The notes under the pieces were generated by a model that saw only the letters and a list, made by a program, of their open reading frames with translations, did not search any database and had not been told where the DNA came from. A stretch of 49,347 bases of DNA from positions 1 to 49,347 of the forward strand of contig JASMKM010000025.1 of assembly GCA_030749235.1 (NCBI GenBank), written 5' to 3'. Below are positions 1 to 8,212 of this stretch, in pieces (positions within the stretch are counted from its first letter, which is position 1; each line of letters begins with the position of its first letter). A program made the position numbers and the translations under genes. Origin of the DNA: Planctomycetota bacterium (lineage in GTDB: Bacteria > Planctomycetota > UBA1135).

Positions 1-1688
1 AAATCGTCGCTTTGCGCAGGCGAGTAACCCTTGGCGTAGGTCTCGAGGCGGTAGTCACCGGTCGGCAGGTTGGTGAACTCGAAGGCGCCGTCGGCATCGG
101 CAATCGCGCGCTCGACGATGTCGCCGCCACGTTCCGATTCGTTCAGTTCCGGCATCCTGCTGTTGCGGCGCGGCATTTTCAGCTTACGCAACTGCACCTT
201 GGCGCTTGGGTGCGGCTCGCCACTGGCTTTCACCACAACACCGGCAGCGCGGAAGCCGCGTTTCAGGATCACGCGCAACTCGGGCATTGCGTTCTTCGAT
301 TCACGGATTCGCAACAGCTGAGATTCACCGATCGCATGTTCCTCATCCCAAGCGTAGACCTTGAAGCGCCCACCCCAAGCGGTCTTCAGGTTCGGGATTA
401 GCTCGAAGGCCCCGTCCTCATCGCTGATGCCACTGGCGTTGGGCGTTGCGTTGCGTGGATCGGTCAAGCGATTGCTGGATTGCAGCAAAGCGATGGTGGC
501 GCCGGGCACCGCTGAACCAGCTTCATCGACCACCACGCCGGTCACGGGCTTGATGGGGGCGAGCATGACCTCGATTGGTGCGCTAGTCGCCATGTCGTCG
601 AGGCGCTTATAGATCACGTAGAACCCGTCGGCCCCAGCAGTGAGATTGGTGCGGCTGGCGCTGTCAGGAATCAGCAAGGAAAAGCGGCCATCCTGATCGC
701 TTTCGGTTTCAGTCAGGAAAGGGGCAGCTTCGACGCCATCTTCCCAGCGGCTATCCCGCACCTCGATGCGCGCCCCGGCGATGGGATTGCGCGCGTTGTC
801 CATCACATAACCTGACGCCGACGTGGCCATTACCAAGCGGATTTCCATGTCCTCCAGTTCCTTGCCGCTCTCGCCATAGGCGATCTGCGACCAGGCCTCG
901 AAGTAGGTGGGTGCGGTGGCCAGCAGTCGCACCGGTTGAGTAGGTAGGCGCACTAAGTGGAAGCGCCCACGTTCATCGGTGCGGATCGGTTTCAACAGGG
1001 CGCGTTTGTTCTTGTCGGCAGGATTGAATCCTTCCGGTCCGCCGCCGCGGAAGGGAGTGACCTGAGCACCGGCCACTGCACCACCATGCGGATCCAGCAC
1101 TACGCCCGATAGGCTAAAGCCGATATCCATCGTCAACACGCCCAAATCACGAGTGCGACCGGGAGTCGATGGCTGATTGAACAGCTCGAAGGTGGCCAGT
1201 TCAGGATGGCTGAACTCGAGCATGAAGTGCAGGCGTTCGCGTGGAGGTTCGGGCAGCGCGAAGTAGCCGTTGGCATCGGTGGTGCCGGCCCAGTCGGCAG
1301 GCAGCACGTTGCGCGATGGATCCCAGCCGCGTGCCCAATCGAGCATTGCCATGGCGAAGACCTCGACACCTTCGACAGGATTGCCCTCTTCATCGACCAC
1401 GCGCCCGGTGAAGCTCGGGATGAAATCCAAATTGGAAAGGTCGAGATTGTGGTCGTCGCCAGAATCAACGAGGTCGATGTCGGTCCGTTCTAGTTGGTCC
1501 GCGCTGTTGTTGGAGCTCGACAGGCCGCCGCCAGCCAGGGGTGGCGTCTCTTCCAACTCCGTTTGGTCGCCCTGGCCTTGGCTTCTGTTGTTCGAATCCG
1601 GGCTGCTGGAACCGCTATCCAGAATCACCCAACTGGCTATGGCCAGCAGCAATAGGGCAATTAGGGGTAGGGCGATTCGGCTTGACAT
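1..1688 (-). CDS. Membrane-anchored protein with tandem carboxypeptidase regulatory-like domains (partial)
   Basis: The reading frame starts at ATG 1688 and stays open to the left window edge, giving about 562 residues with the C-terminus missing. Residues 4-22 form a hydrophobic signal anchor (MSSRIALPLIALLLLAIASW), followed by a polar Ser/Asn/Glu-rich linker. The rest is a chain of beta-sandwich units of the carboxypeptidase regulatory-like type. At least five have the hallmark GxVvDxxGxPvxGAxV; examples are FTGRVVDEEGNPVEGVEV and VTGVVVDEAGSAVPGATI. In this family such domains serve structure or adhesion, and no enzyme domain is visible. It is probably exported to the periplasm or cell surface. 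The start is supported by TAGGAT eight bases upstream. The exact role is unknown. Confidence 0.85.
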   Translation of the reverse strand, partial: MSSRIALPLIALLLLAIASWVILDSGSSSPDSNNRSQGQGDQTELEETPPLAGGGLSSSNNSADQLERTDIDLVDSGDDHNLDLSNLDFIPSFTGRVVDEEGNPVEGVEVFAMAMLDWARGWDPSRNVLPADWAGTTDANGYFALPEPPRERLHFMLEFSHPELATFELFNQPSTPGRTRDLGVLTMDIGFSLSGVVLDPHGGAVAGAQVTPFRGGGPEGFNPADKNKRALLKPIRTDERGRFHLVRLPTQPVRLLATAPTYFEAWSQIAYGESGKELEDMEIRLVMATSASGYVMDNARNPIAGARIEVRDSRWEDGVEAAPFLTETESDQDGRFSLLIPDSASRTNLTAGADGFYVIYKRLDDMATSAPIEVMLAPIKPVTGVVVDEAGSAVPGATIALLQSSNRLTDPRNATPNASGISDEDGAFELIPNLKTAWGGRFKVYAWDEEHAIGESQLLRIRESKNAMPELRVILKRGFRAAGVVVKASGEPHPSAKVQLRKLKMPRRNSRMPELNESERGGDIVERAIADADGAFEFTNLPTGDYRLETYAKGYSPAQSDD

Positions 1689-1696
1689 GTTGTCTT

Positions 1697-1702
1697 ATCC
1701 TA
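1697..1702 (-). promoter_or_regulatory. Putative -10 element (TAGGAT)
   Basis: TAGGAT on the minus strand ends 8 bases before ATG 1688. There is no Shine-Dalgarno sequence between them, so the transcript would be leaderless or nearly so. No TTGACA-like -35 is visible at the usual distance. That position holds the inverted repeat at 1711-1731. Confidence 0.45.
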
Positions 1703-1710
1703 CGCCCAAC

Positions 1711-1731
1711 GAAGCCCTCGCGCAGGGCTTC
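1711..1731. promoter_or_regulatory. Perfect 8-bp inverted repeat at the -35 position, possible operator
   Basis: GAAGCCCT and AGGGCTTC flank the 5-base spacer CGCGC, forming a perfect 8-bp inverted repeat. It lies just upstream of the TAGGAT hexamer of the minus-strand gene, where a -35 box would be, and about 130 bases upstream of proS. This is the expected place for a repressor or activator site. A hairpin in a transcript crossing the region is the alternative. Confidence 0.35.
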
Positions 1732-1846
1732 CACCTGCTCGGCCCGCGAAACGGTGTCGATGGCGTGCCTTGTATGCTCGTCGACTACCGCGGCATCGTG
1801 CTGGAGCCTTGCGAAAGCCACTCAAGGCACCCTGCCGACGCGCGCG

Positions 1847-1852
1847 TAAACT
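1847..1852 (+). promoter_or_regulatory. Putative -10 element of proS (TAAACT)
   Basis: TAAACT is followed by 10 bases (ACGCCCCACC) and then ATG 1863. The 5' leader would be only about 3 bases and there is no Shine-Dalgarno sequence. Confidence 0.35.
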
Positions 1853-1862
1853 ACGCCCCACC

Positions 1863-3611
1863 ATGCGCCTTTCCCGCCTCCTCTTTGTGACTTTGCGCGA
1901 GGACCCGGCTGATGCCGAGGTCCGCTCTCACGCCCTGATGGCGCGAGCTGGTTTTATCCAGAAGCTTGCCGCCGGTATCTACGTGTATGGCCCGATGATG
2001 TGGCGCGTGCTGCGTCGTGTCGAGAACATCGTGCGCGAAGAGCACGACACAGCCGGTTGCCATGAGTTGCTAATGCCAGCCATGCAGCCGCGCGAGTTGT
2101 GGGAGGAATCCGGCCGTTGGGATCGTTATGTCCAGGACGGCATCCTATTCAACTTCCGCGACCGCAAGGGGTCTCAGATGTGCCTTGGCCCAACCCATGA
2201 GGAAGTCATCACCACTTATGTAAGGCGTCAGGTGCAGTCCTACAAGCAGCTGCCAATCACGCTTTACCAGATCCAGACCAAGTTCCGCGACGAGATCCGT
2301 CCGCGCTTCGGCTTGATGCGCGGCAAGGAGTTCATCATGAAGGATGCCTACTCCTTTGATGTTTCTGAGGAAGCGATGGCGGAATCCTACGCGATGATGC
2401 GCCAGGTTTATCGCAACGTCTTCACCCGTTGCGGCTTGCGTTTCACGCCCGTGGAAGCCGACTCCGGCGCCATCGGCGGTTGTGGCTCCGAGGAGTTCAT
2501 GGTTGACGCCGAGACTGGTGAGGATGGCATCGCCGTCTGCCGGGAGACCGGTTATGCAGCCAACTTGGAGAAGGCGGTATCAGTGATCTCTGCAGCTGCC
2601 GAGCCGAGTGAAGAGGTTGCCATGCATAAGGAGCCCACTCCTGGTGCCAAGACCTGCGAGGCGCTGCTCGCGCTGTTCCCCGAACTACCGTTAACCCGCC
2701 TGCTGAAGACTGTGCTCTACAAGGTCACTTATGCCGACGAAGGCGAGAAGGAGAGTGTGGTCGCGGTGATGTGTCGCGGCGATCGCGAGATCAATGAAAT
2801 CAAGTTGTCGAACTACTTGAACGCCTTGGCGGTAGACCTGGCCACTGAGGATCTGGTCAAGGCTGCGACCGGCGCCGACGTCGGCTATGCTGGCCCAATC
2901 GGTTTGGCCGATCACGTACGTTTGCTGGCCGACGATTCGGTCAAAGGCGTTAAGGGATTCCTGTGCGGCGGCAACGAGACTGACACCCACTACCTGGATG
3001 TCTACTTCGGGCGCGACCTGGATCAGCCCGAGACGGCTGATTTCGGCACCGTGCAGGCGGGCGACCGTGTGGTCGATGGCGACGGCGAAATCGAAATCAC
3101 GCGCGGCATCGAGGTCGGGCATATCTTCCAGCTCGGCACCAAGTATTCCGAAGCCATGCAAGCCACCTTCTCGGACGAGAACCAGAAGATGCAGGTCATG
3201 TGGATGGGGTGTTACGGCATTGGCGTGTCCCGCGTGGCGGCATCCGCGATTGAACAGAATCACGACGACTCCGGCATGATCTGGCCGTTGCCCATTGCGC
3301 CTTATGCGGTCCACCTGGTGCAGATGAAGTCCGGCAAGGAGGATCAGGATGCGCTCGCGCAAGAGATTCATGACACCCTGGAAGCGGCGGGGGTAGATGT
3401 CTTGTGGGATGAGCGTAAGAAGGTCAATCCGGGTGCCAAGTTCAAGGATGCCGATCTGGTTGGAATCCCGATCCGCATTGTCGTCGGCCGCGACGCAGCG
3501 GAACGCAAGGTGGAATGGAGCCTGCGCAGCGACATCGGCAATAAGGAAGCTATCGGCGCCGACGAGGCGATGGCACGTGCCAAGCAACTCGTGCAGGAGT
3601 CCGGCCGATGA
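1863..3611 (+). CDS. proS: Prolyl-tRNA synthetase
   Basis: ProS charges tRNA-Pro with proline in the cytoplasm. The 582-residue product matches the bacterial-type enzyme. It starts MRLSRLLFVTLREDPADAEV, has class II motif 2 around FRDEIRPRFGLMRGKEF, and has motif 3 with GCYGIGVSR near residue 440. Between them lies the YbaK-like editing insertion that hydrolyses mischarged Ala-tRNA-Pro. A C-terminal anticodon-binding domain ends the protein. ATG 1863 is chosen over an in-frame codon at 1770 because it gives the normal family N-terminus. It overlaps the next gene by four bases (ATGA), so the two are probably translationally coupled. Confidence 0.97.
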   Translation: MRLSRLLFVTLREDPADAEVRSHALMARAGFIQKLAAGIYVYGPMMWRVLRRVENIVREEHDTAGCHELLMPAMQPRELWEESGRWDRYVQDGILFNFRDRKGSQMCLGPTHEEVITTYVRRQVQSYKQLPITLYQIQTKFRDEIRPRFGLMRGKEFIMKDAYSFDVSEEAMAESYAMMRQVYRNVFTRCGLRFTPVEADSGAIGGCGSEEFMVDAETGEDGIAVCRETGYAANLEKAVSVISAAAEPSEEVAMHKEPTPGAKTCEALLALFPELPLTRLLKTVLYKVTYADEGEKESVVAVMCRGDREINEIKLSNYLNALAVDLATEDLVKAATGADVGYAGPIGLADHVRLLADDSVKGVKGFLCGGNETDTHYLDVYFGRDLDQPETADFGTVQAGDRVVDGDGEIEITRGIEVGHIFQLGTKYSEAMQATFSDENQKMQVMWMGCYGIGVSRVAASAIEQNHDDSGMIWPLPIAPYAVHLVQMKSGKEDQDALAQEIHDTLEAAGVDVLWDERKKVNPGAKFKDADLVGIPIRIVVGRDAAERKVEWSLRSDIGNKEAIGADEAMARAKQLVQESGR

Positions 3612-4924
3612 AGCTCTTGCGTATCTGCTTGTTGCTCGGTTCGATTGCCGCGCTTGGCTTGGTGTCGATGGCAGCACCACCGACTCAACCTGCTGGCCTC
3701 GATGCCACCGAAGCTGGCGTACAGGACCAAGTTATCAGTTGGGAAAAGGCCGGCGATTACATCGGCCAGAAGGTCACTGTCACTGGCACCATCGTGCGCA
3801 CTCACGACAGCGGCAAGGCCACCTTCCTAAACTTCGCCACCGACTGGAAGGGCACCTTCAGCGCGGTGATTTTTGCCTCGCTGGCCTGTGATTTCCCTGA
3901 GGCGCCAGCCACGATGCTGCTCAACAAGGAGGTGCGCATCAGCGGTAAGGTCAAGAACTACAAGGGCTCGCCCGAGATCGTCATCGAGAGGGTCAGTCAG
4001 CTGGCTTGGGCCGACGGCACTCCGGTGATGGTCGGGCTCGACAGCACCCCGCGTGCCGCCATGGTCACTGCCGCGGCTGCCGAGGGCGTGCGTGTGGTCA
4101 GCTGGAACATCGAGAACTTCTTCGATGAGTTGGACGATCCCTTTACCAACGACGAGGTCACCAATCCTTCCTTCGTGGCGCCAGAACGTCAGCAACGCGT
4201 CTCCGATGCCATCCACGCGATGAACCCCGACGTGCTGTGCCTTCAGGAGGTCGAGAACCGGGCCTTGTTGGAGAAGTTCAACAACGCCTACCTGTCCGAT
4301 CTGGGTTATCAGGTGGTGCTGTTCGAAGGAAACGATAAGCGCGGTATCGACGTCGCCTTGCTGAGCCGCCTACCGATTGAGAGCGTGACCTCCTATCGCC
4401 ATCTGCGTTTCCAGGATGCCGAAGGTCGTGAGCAGAAGTTTCGTCGTGACTTGCTGCGCGTGCGCATCGGCGGCAAGCTGAACGCCGACGCTTACATCGT
4501 GCATTTGAAGTCGCAACATGGTGGTAAGAATGCAGATGTCATCCGTACCTCGGAAGCGCGTGCTGCTGCCAACATCATCGCGGCCGAGATGGCAGTCGAT
4601 GCGGATTATCGTGGCTTCATCTGCGGTGACTTCAACGAGGTTCCGGAAGAGGCGACCATTCAGGAGTTCGTGAAGATCGGCTTGATCGATTCCTGCGCAG
4701 GCACCGACAAGTACACCTACAACAAGAAGCCCTATCTGACCCGGATCGACTTCGCCTTTTTCACGCCTGGTCTGGCCGGCGAGCTGGTAAGCGGTGCGGT
4801 AGTGGATGACATCCAAGGCGTTTCCCTGAAATGCGCTTCGGATCACTATCCGGTTAAGGTGGAGTTGAGCTCCGGCGCTGCGGTGATCGAACAGGTCGTG
4901 CCCACAGTGCCGCTAAAGCAGTAG
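3608..4924 (+). CDS. Exported endonuclease/exonuclease/phosphatase-family protein with N-terminal OB-like domain
   Basis: The 438-residue product begins with a signal peptide (MKLLRICLLLGSIAALGL, cleavage likely near MAAP). Residues about 40-125 resemble an OB-fold (GQKVTVTGTIV, VRISGKVKNYKG). The EEP catalytic domain follows, with SWNIENFFD, the metal-binding CLQEVEN, FICGDFNEVP and the terminal SDHYPV histidine motif. Such proteins are metal-dependent phosphodiesterases, and this one would act outside the cytoplasm on nucleic acid or another phosphodiester. The ATGA overlap with proS indicates co-expression, although the functions are not obviously linked. The substrate cannot be read from the sequence. 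Confidence 0.85.
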   Translation: MKLLRICLLLGSIAALGLVSMAAPPTQPAGLDATEAGVQDQVISWEKAGDYIGQKVTVTGTIVRTHDSGKATFLNFATDWKGTFSAVIFASLACDFPEAPATMLLNKEVRISGKVKNYKGSPEIVIERVSQLAWADGTPVMVGLDSTPRAAMVTAAAAEGVRVVSWNIENFFDELDDPFTNDEVTNPSFVAPERQQRVSDAIHAMNPDVLCLQEVENRALLEKFNNAYLSDLGYQVVLFEGNDKRGIDVALLSRLPIESVTSYRHLRFQDAEGREQKFRRDLLRVRIGGKLNADAYIVHLKSQHGGKNADVIRTSEARAAANIIAAEMAVDADYRGFICGDFNEVPEEATIQEFVKIGLIDSCAGTDKYTYNKKPYLTRIDFAFFTPGLAGELVSGAVVDDIQGVSLKCASDHYPVKVELSSGAAVIEQVVPTVPLKQ

Positions 4925-4937
4925 AAAGACCGCCGCC

Positions 4938-4959
4938 AACCCCCAGCTGCGAGTGGGTT
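4938..4959. terminator. Weak hairpin between convergent genes
   Basis: AACCC (4938-4942) can pair with GGGTT (4955-4959) across a 12-base loop. It lies just after the plus-strand EEP gene and before the end of trmL. There is no T tract, so a role in termination is only a possibility. Confidence 0.2.
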
Positions 4960-5011
4960 ATGGATGGACTCTACAGCTCGCTAGCTTGCCAAACACTAGG
5001 TGGCGCAGCCC

Positions 5012-5575
5012 CTAATCAGGCAGTTGCGAGCTCTTTGCGATGTCGTTGGGCTGTAGACCTAAGCTGGCTCGTTCATCGCGTACATAGGCACCGGCGTTAT
5101 CCGGCAAGGGCTGACCGGCTGCCACCATGGCGGTGTAGGCACCGAGGCAGACCACATTGGCTAGGTTCAGACTACGCACCCCTTGGTGGATGGGGATGTA
5201 AACGCGATTCTTGGGATAGCTGGCGAGTAGATTCGCCGGGAGTCCTTTGGATTCTGAGCCGAAGATCAGCAGATCATCGCCTTCGAAGCTGCTCTCGAAC
5301 AAGGAAGTTCCACCGCGCGCCGAGAACATACGGATGCGATCTTGCAACGGGCGTTTGGAGCCAACTTCGAAGGCCTTGGCGGCGGCAGCCCAGTGCTCGT
5401 GCACATGCAGGTCGACCATCGGCCAATAATCTAGGCCGGCGCGTTTCAGGTAGCGATCTTCCAGTTTGAAGCCCAAGGGCTCCACCAAGTGCAGCGGCAC
5501 ACCCAAGGCTGCAGCCAAACGTGCCGCGCAGCCGGTGTTGTGCGGGATCTCTGGATGAACGAGGACTAATTCCAT
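5012..5575 (-). CDS. trmL: tRNA (cytidine/uridine-2'-O-)-methyltransferase, TrmL type
   Basis: A 187-residue SPOUT methyltransferase of the small TrmL class, which 2'-O-methylates the wobble nucleotide 34 of tRNA-Leu using SAM. Visible landmarks are the N-terminal VLVHPEIPHNTG, the knot motif GSESKGLP, and the SAM-binding LNLANVVCLGAYTAM near residues 135-150. The length is slightly above the usual 155-160 because of a polar C-terminal tail. Its start lies 10 bases inside the end of the upstream LON-domain gene, making it the last gene of the mqnE-mqnA-LON-trmL unit. The exact target nucleotide is inferred from the family. Confidence 0.9.
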   Translation of the reverse strand: MELVLVHPEIPHNTGCAARLAAALGVPLHLVEPLGFKLEDRYLKRAGLDYWPMVDLHVHEHWAAAAKAFEVGSKRPLQDRIRMFSARGGTSLFESSFEGDDLLIFGSESKGLPANLLASYPKNRVYIPIHQGVRSLNLANVVCLGAYTAMVAAGQPLPDNAGAYVRDERASLGLQPNDIAKSSQLPD

Positions 5576-6204
5576 TGCGGGTCTTCCGGTTCGGTGCTGG
5601 AGCTGGGAAAGCTGCGGCCGATAGCTTGCTGTTTCTTGAATTCCTTGAGCACCTTGGTGGCACGCTTGATTGGGTGCAGTTCACAAAACACTTTGAGCTT
5701 GCGGTCCATTTCGATTGGCAGGTGCACGAGCAGAATATCAGTTAGGTAATTCAGCGTTTGTGCATCGGCGCCTTCGGGGGTGGCGCCGGCCAAGCTGGTG
5801 ATCGCATGCAGGAGTTGGGCATGGGCTAGGCTGGCTTCACTGCCCGTGATTGGAATCTCAGGATGTTCTTCAACTTCGATCACGCGGTACGGCTTACCGC
5901 TTGGCTTCTCGTCGATGACGACCGCACGGTACTTACCACGCAGGACGATGTTGTAGTTGCCCTGTTCGTCCCTTTGAGATTGCATGACTTCGCCCACACC
6001 CGCGACCTTGGCGATGGGGGGAGCGTGGAAATAGTCTTCTTCCCAGCCGGGCAGCAGGGTGCCAATCAGCAGATCATGCTTGCCGTTGGCGAGCAGGTCC
6101 TGCATCAGTTGCAGGTAACGCGGCTCGAAAAGATGCAGCGGGATCACCGCCTCTGGGTAGAGCATTAGATTCGGCAGTGCGAACAGGGGCAGGCGGCTGC
6201 TCAT
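5566..6204 (-). CDS. LON substrate-binding (N-terminal) domain protein
   Basis: The 212-residue protein consists of a stand-alone LON N-domain. It begins RLPLFALPNLMLYPEAVIPLHLFEPRYLQLM, split here by its conserved points LFALPN, VIPLHLFEPRY and later GVGEV. There is no AAA+ or protease domain. In Lon this fold binds substrates; the function of free-standing copies is not established. ATG 6204 is preferred to the upstream codon at 6273 because it overlaps the mqnA stop as ATGA and gives the conserved N-terminus. Its placement between mqnA and trmL suggests co-transcription only. Confidence 0.88.
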   Translation of the reverse strand: MSSRLPLFALPNLMLYPEAVIPLHLFEPRYLQLMQDLLANGKHDLLIGTLLPGWEEDYFHAPPIAKVAGVGEVMQSQRDEQGNYNIVLRGKYRAVVIDEKPSGKPYRVIEVEEHPEIPITGSEASLAHAQLLHAITSLAGATPEGADAQTLNYLTDILLVHLPIEMDRKLKVFCELHPIKRATKVLKEFKKQQAIGRSFPSSSTEPEDPQWN

Positions 6205-6986
6205 CCCACGACCAGATTCTCGGCGAAAGCGCTCAAGCTCTCGCGAATAGTGGCGGCGGGCAATCGATAGCAAAGGTCTTCAAACAGGTAGCGGTGGAAA
6301 AAGCGCTCGTCCTTACCAAAGCTGCCTGCGGCGGCAGCGACTAGCGACTCACGCGCGGCCAATCCGCGTGTGGCAGCATCCGTAAGCCAGGATTCCAGAC
6401 CGCCCAACTCGAAACCGGGGCGAAGGATCCAACCAGCGAACACAAAAGGGAGACGTGTGAGCTCTTGCCACGACACGCCCAAATCGACGACTTTCCAATT
6501 CTTCTGCAGGCTGGAAGCGGCCAAGGCCGGATCGCCGATCAACTGGACGGCGTCCACACCATGGCGAAGGGCGGCCTCGAAGGGCTCCGAGCTAGGTGAT
6601 TCCTGACGCACGGCCGCCGCAGCACCGTTGCCCGCTAAGACAATGCCGGCTAGGGCCCTGCCAGTACGGGAGTGCGGATCTGCGTACCATGATTGCACTT
6701 CAGAGAGTTGCTCCAGGCCAGGGCGCAGGAACAAAAGCACCGAACGGATCGGTCCGTCGGAGGCGATCACTGGGCCTTCTTCCCACAGCCGCAAAGCACG
6801 ATCGCCCAAGGTAATCACCGACGAAGCAAGGGCCACATCTAGATATCCACTATGTAAGCCTTCAGCCAACTCGGCCGGCGGCGCTACCACCAAATCGATC
6901 CGTGGATGATCGAGCAAGCCATCCGTCAATGGCCGCGCCACTAGGTAGGGCACCGTGCCAACGCGCCACAAGGGGGACACGGTCAT
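6201..6986 (-). CDS. mqnA: Chorismate dehydratase (futalosine pathway)
   Basis: MqnA turns chorismate into 3-[(1-carboxyvinyl)oxy]benzoate, the first committed step of the futalosine route to menaquinone. The 261-residue product has the periplasmic-binding-protein-like fold of the family: WRVGTVPYLVARPLTDG at the N-terminus, the ASSVITLG segment near residue 65, and the later HGVDAVQLIGDPAL. The start at ATG 6986 lies two bases past the mqnE stop at 6988 and matches family length; an in-frame codon at 7043 would overlap mqnE by about 55 bases. The adjacent mqnE makes the assignment much firmer, since its product uses MqnA's product. Confidence 0.9.
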   Translation of the reverse strand: MTVSPLWRVGTVPYLVARPLTDGLLDHPRIDLVVAPPAELAEGLHSGYLDVALASSVITLGDRALRLWEEGPVIASDGPIRSVLLFLRPGLEQLSEVQSWYADPHSRTGRALAGIVLAGNGAAAAVRQESPSSEPFEAALRHGVDAVQLIGDPALAASSLQKNWKVVDLGVSWQELTRLPFVFAGWILRPGFELGGLESWLTDAATRGLAARESLVAAAAGSFGKDERFFHRYLFEDLCYRLPAATIRESLSAFAENLVVG

Positions 6987-6987
6987 C

Positions 6988-8136
6988 TCAAACGCACAAC
7001 TCCTCAACTTGGTCGCCGTCGGCGAAATCGTTGACAATGTCATAAACCGTGTTGCGTTCCAGTGGCACGCGACCGGCTTGGCGGATCAAACGGTGGATGT
7101 CGGCGCGGGTGAGCACTTCCGGAGTGCTGGCTCCAGCGTCGTGGTAGACCTTCTCTTGAGATACGGTGCCATCCAAGTCGTCGGCGCCCATCGACAGTGC
7201 CGTTTGGGCCACGGCCAGACCGGTCATAATCCAATAGGCTTTGATGTGCGGCACGTTGTCTAGGAATAGGCGGCCGATGGCGATCGAGCGCAGCCGCTCG
7301 AGCGGGCTCGGGATCGGCAGGTGGCTCAAGGCCGGCGTGTTGTCCGGGTGGAAGGCCAACGGGATGTAGGTTTGAAAGCCGCCGGTGTCGTCCTGCAACT
7401 CACGCAAGCGGTTCAGGTGGTCGACCCGTTCCTCAAGCGTTTCGGTCATGCCATAGAGCATGGTGCAGTTGGTCTTGAAGCCGTATTCATGGATACCGCG
7501 CGCCAGCTCCAACCAACGCTCTGCGCTCATCTTTTTCGGATATAGCTGCTGACGTACCCGCTCACTGAACACCTCGGCACCGCCGCCCGGCATCGAATCC
7601 AGGCCGGCTTTCTTCAGCTCATCGAGGACCTGCGGCAAGGGCTTATTGGCCAGGCGCTCGATCTCGTCGATCTCGACCATGGTGTAGGCCTTCACGTGGA
7701 TGTCCGGGCGGGCCCTCTTGGCAGCACGCAGGATCTCCAGGAAGTAGTCGTACTTCAGTGCCGGCCATACTCCCGCCACCATGTGTACCTCGGTGGCCTC
7801 GGGGTTGGCTTTGGCGAGCTCTTCGCCGACCTGTTCTGGCGTCATGCAATAGGCGCCGTCGTCGCCGGGTCGCCGTTGGAAGGCACAGAAGCCGCAGAAC
7901 TGGTTGCAGTAGTTCGTGTAGTTGACGTGGATGTTGACGTTGTAAAAGGCCACGTTGCCATGCATCCGCTCACGCACGTCATTGGCCAGCATGCCGAGGA
8001 GTGCGACATCATCGCTCCTGTACATGGCAAGACAATCCTCAGTGCTCAAACGCTCCTGATTCGCGACCTTGGTCGGGATGCCCTGCAAGCCGGTACGGGC
8101 GGCGCGGAGTTCGAGGGCTTCAAGCGGCAAATCCAT
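6988..8136 (-). CDS. mqnE: Aminofutalosine synthase, radical SAM
   Basis: MqnE joins the MqnA product to SAM-derived adenosine to give 6-amino-6-deoxyfutalosine. The 382-residue product has the radical SAM triad Cys77-x3-Cys81-x2-Cys84 (YCNQFCGFC). It also has LDSMPGGGAEVF, TNCTMLYGMTET, IPLAFHPDN, HIKAYWIM and GADDLDGTVSQEKVYHDAGA, which distinguish MqnE from the related MqnC. ATG 8136 follows TACAAT by six bases. It heads the minus-strand mqnE-mqnA-LON-trmL unit and diverges from the HTH-EIIA gene. MqnB and MqnD are not in the window. Confidence 0.92.
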   Translation of the reverse strand: MDLPLEALELRAARTGLQGIPTKVANQERLSTEDCLAMYRSDDVALLGMLANDVRERMHGNVAFYNVNIHVNYTNYCNQFCGFCAFQRRPGDDGAYCMTPEQVGEELAKANPEATEVHMVAGVWPALKYDYFLEILRAAKRARPDIHVKAYTMVEIDEIERLANKPLPQVLDELKKAGLDSMPGGGAEVFSERVRQQLYPKKMSAERWLELARGIHEYGFKTNCTMLYGMTETLEERVDHLNRLRELQDDTGGFQTYIPLAFHPDNTPALSHLPIPSPLERLRSIAIGRLFLDNVPHIKAYWIMTGLAVAQTALSMGADDLDGTVSQEKVYHDAGASTPEVLTRADIHRLIRQAGRVPLERNTVYDIVNDFADGDQVEELCV

Positions 8137-8142
8137 CCGGTT

Positions 8143-8148
8143 ATTGTA
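8143..8148 (-). promoter_or_regulatory. Putative -10 element of mqnE (TACAAT)
   Basis: TACAAT is followed by exactly six bases (AACCGG) and ATG 8136, so transcription would start at or beside the start codon. It faces the TAGAAT of the divergent gene about 50 bases away. Confidence 0.5.
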
Positions 8149-8196
8149 TTCCGTCGGATAAGGGCTTGTTGCATCGAGAAAACCGCCATTTCACGT

Positions 8197-8202
8197 TAGA
8201 AT
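8197..8202 (+). promoter_or_regulatory. Putative -10 element of the HTH-EIIA/ClC operon (TAGAAT)
   Basis: TAGAAT is followed by 10 bases and ATG 8213. No Shine-Dalgarno sequence lies between, so the leader would be about 3 bases. A convincing -35 box is not visible. Confidence 0.45.
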
Positions 8203-8212
8203 TCCCCACGTC

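Noticed and set aside
2691-3680. Long open frame antisense to proS
   Set aside because: It mirrors a high-GC coding region and has no recognisable motifs, while proS is certain.
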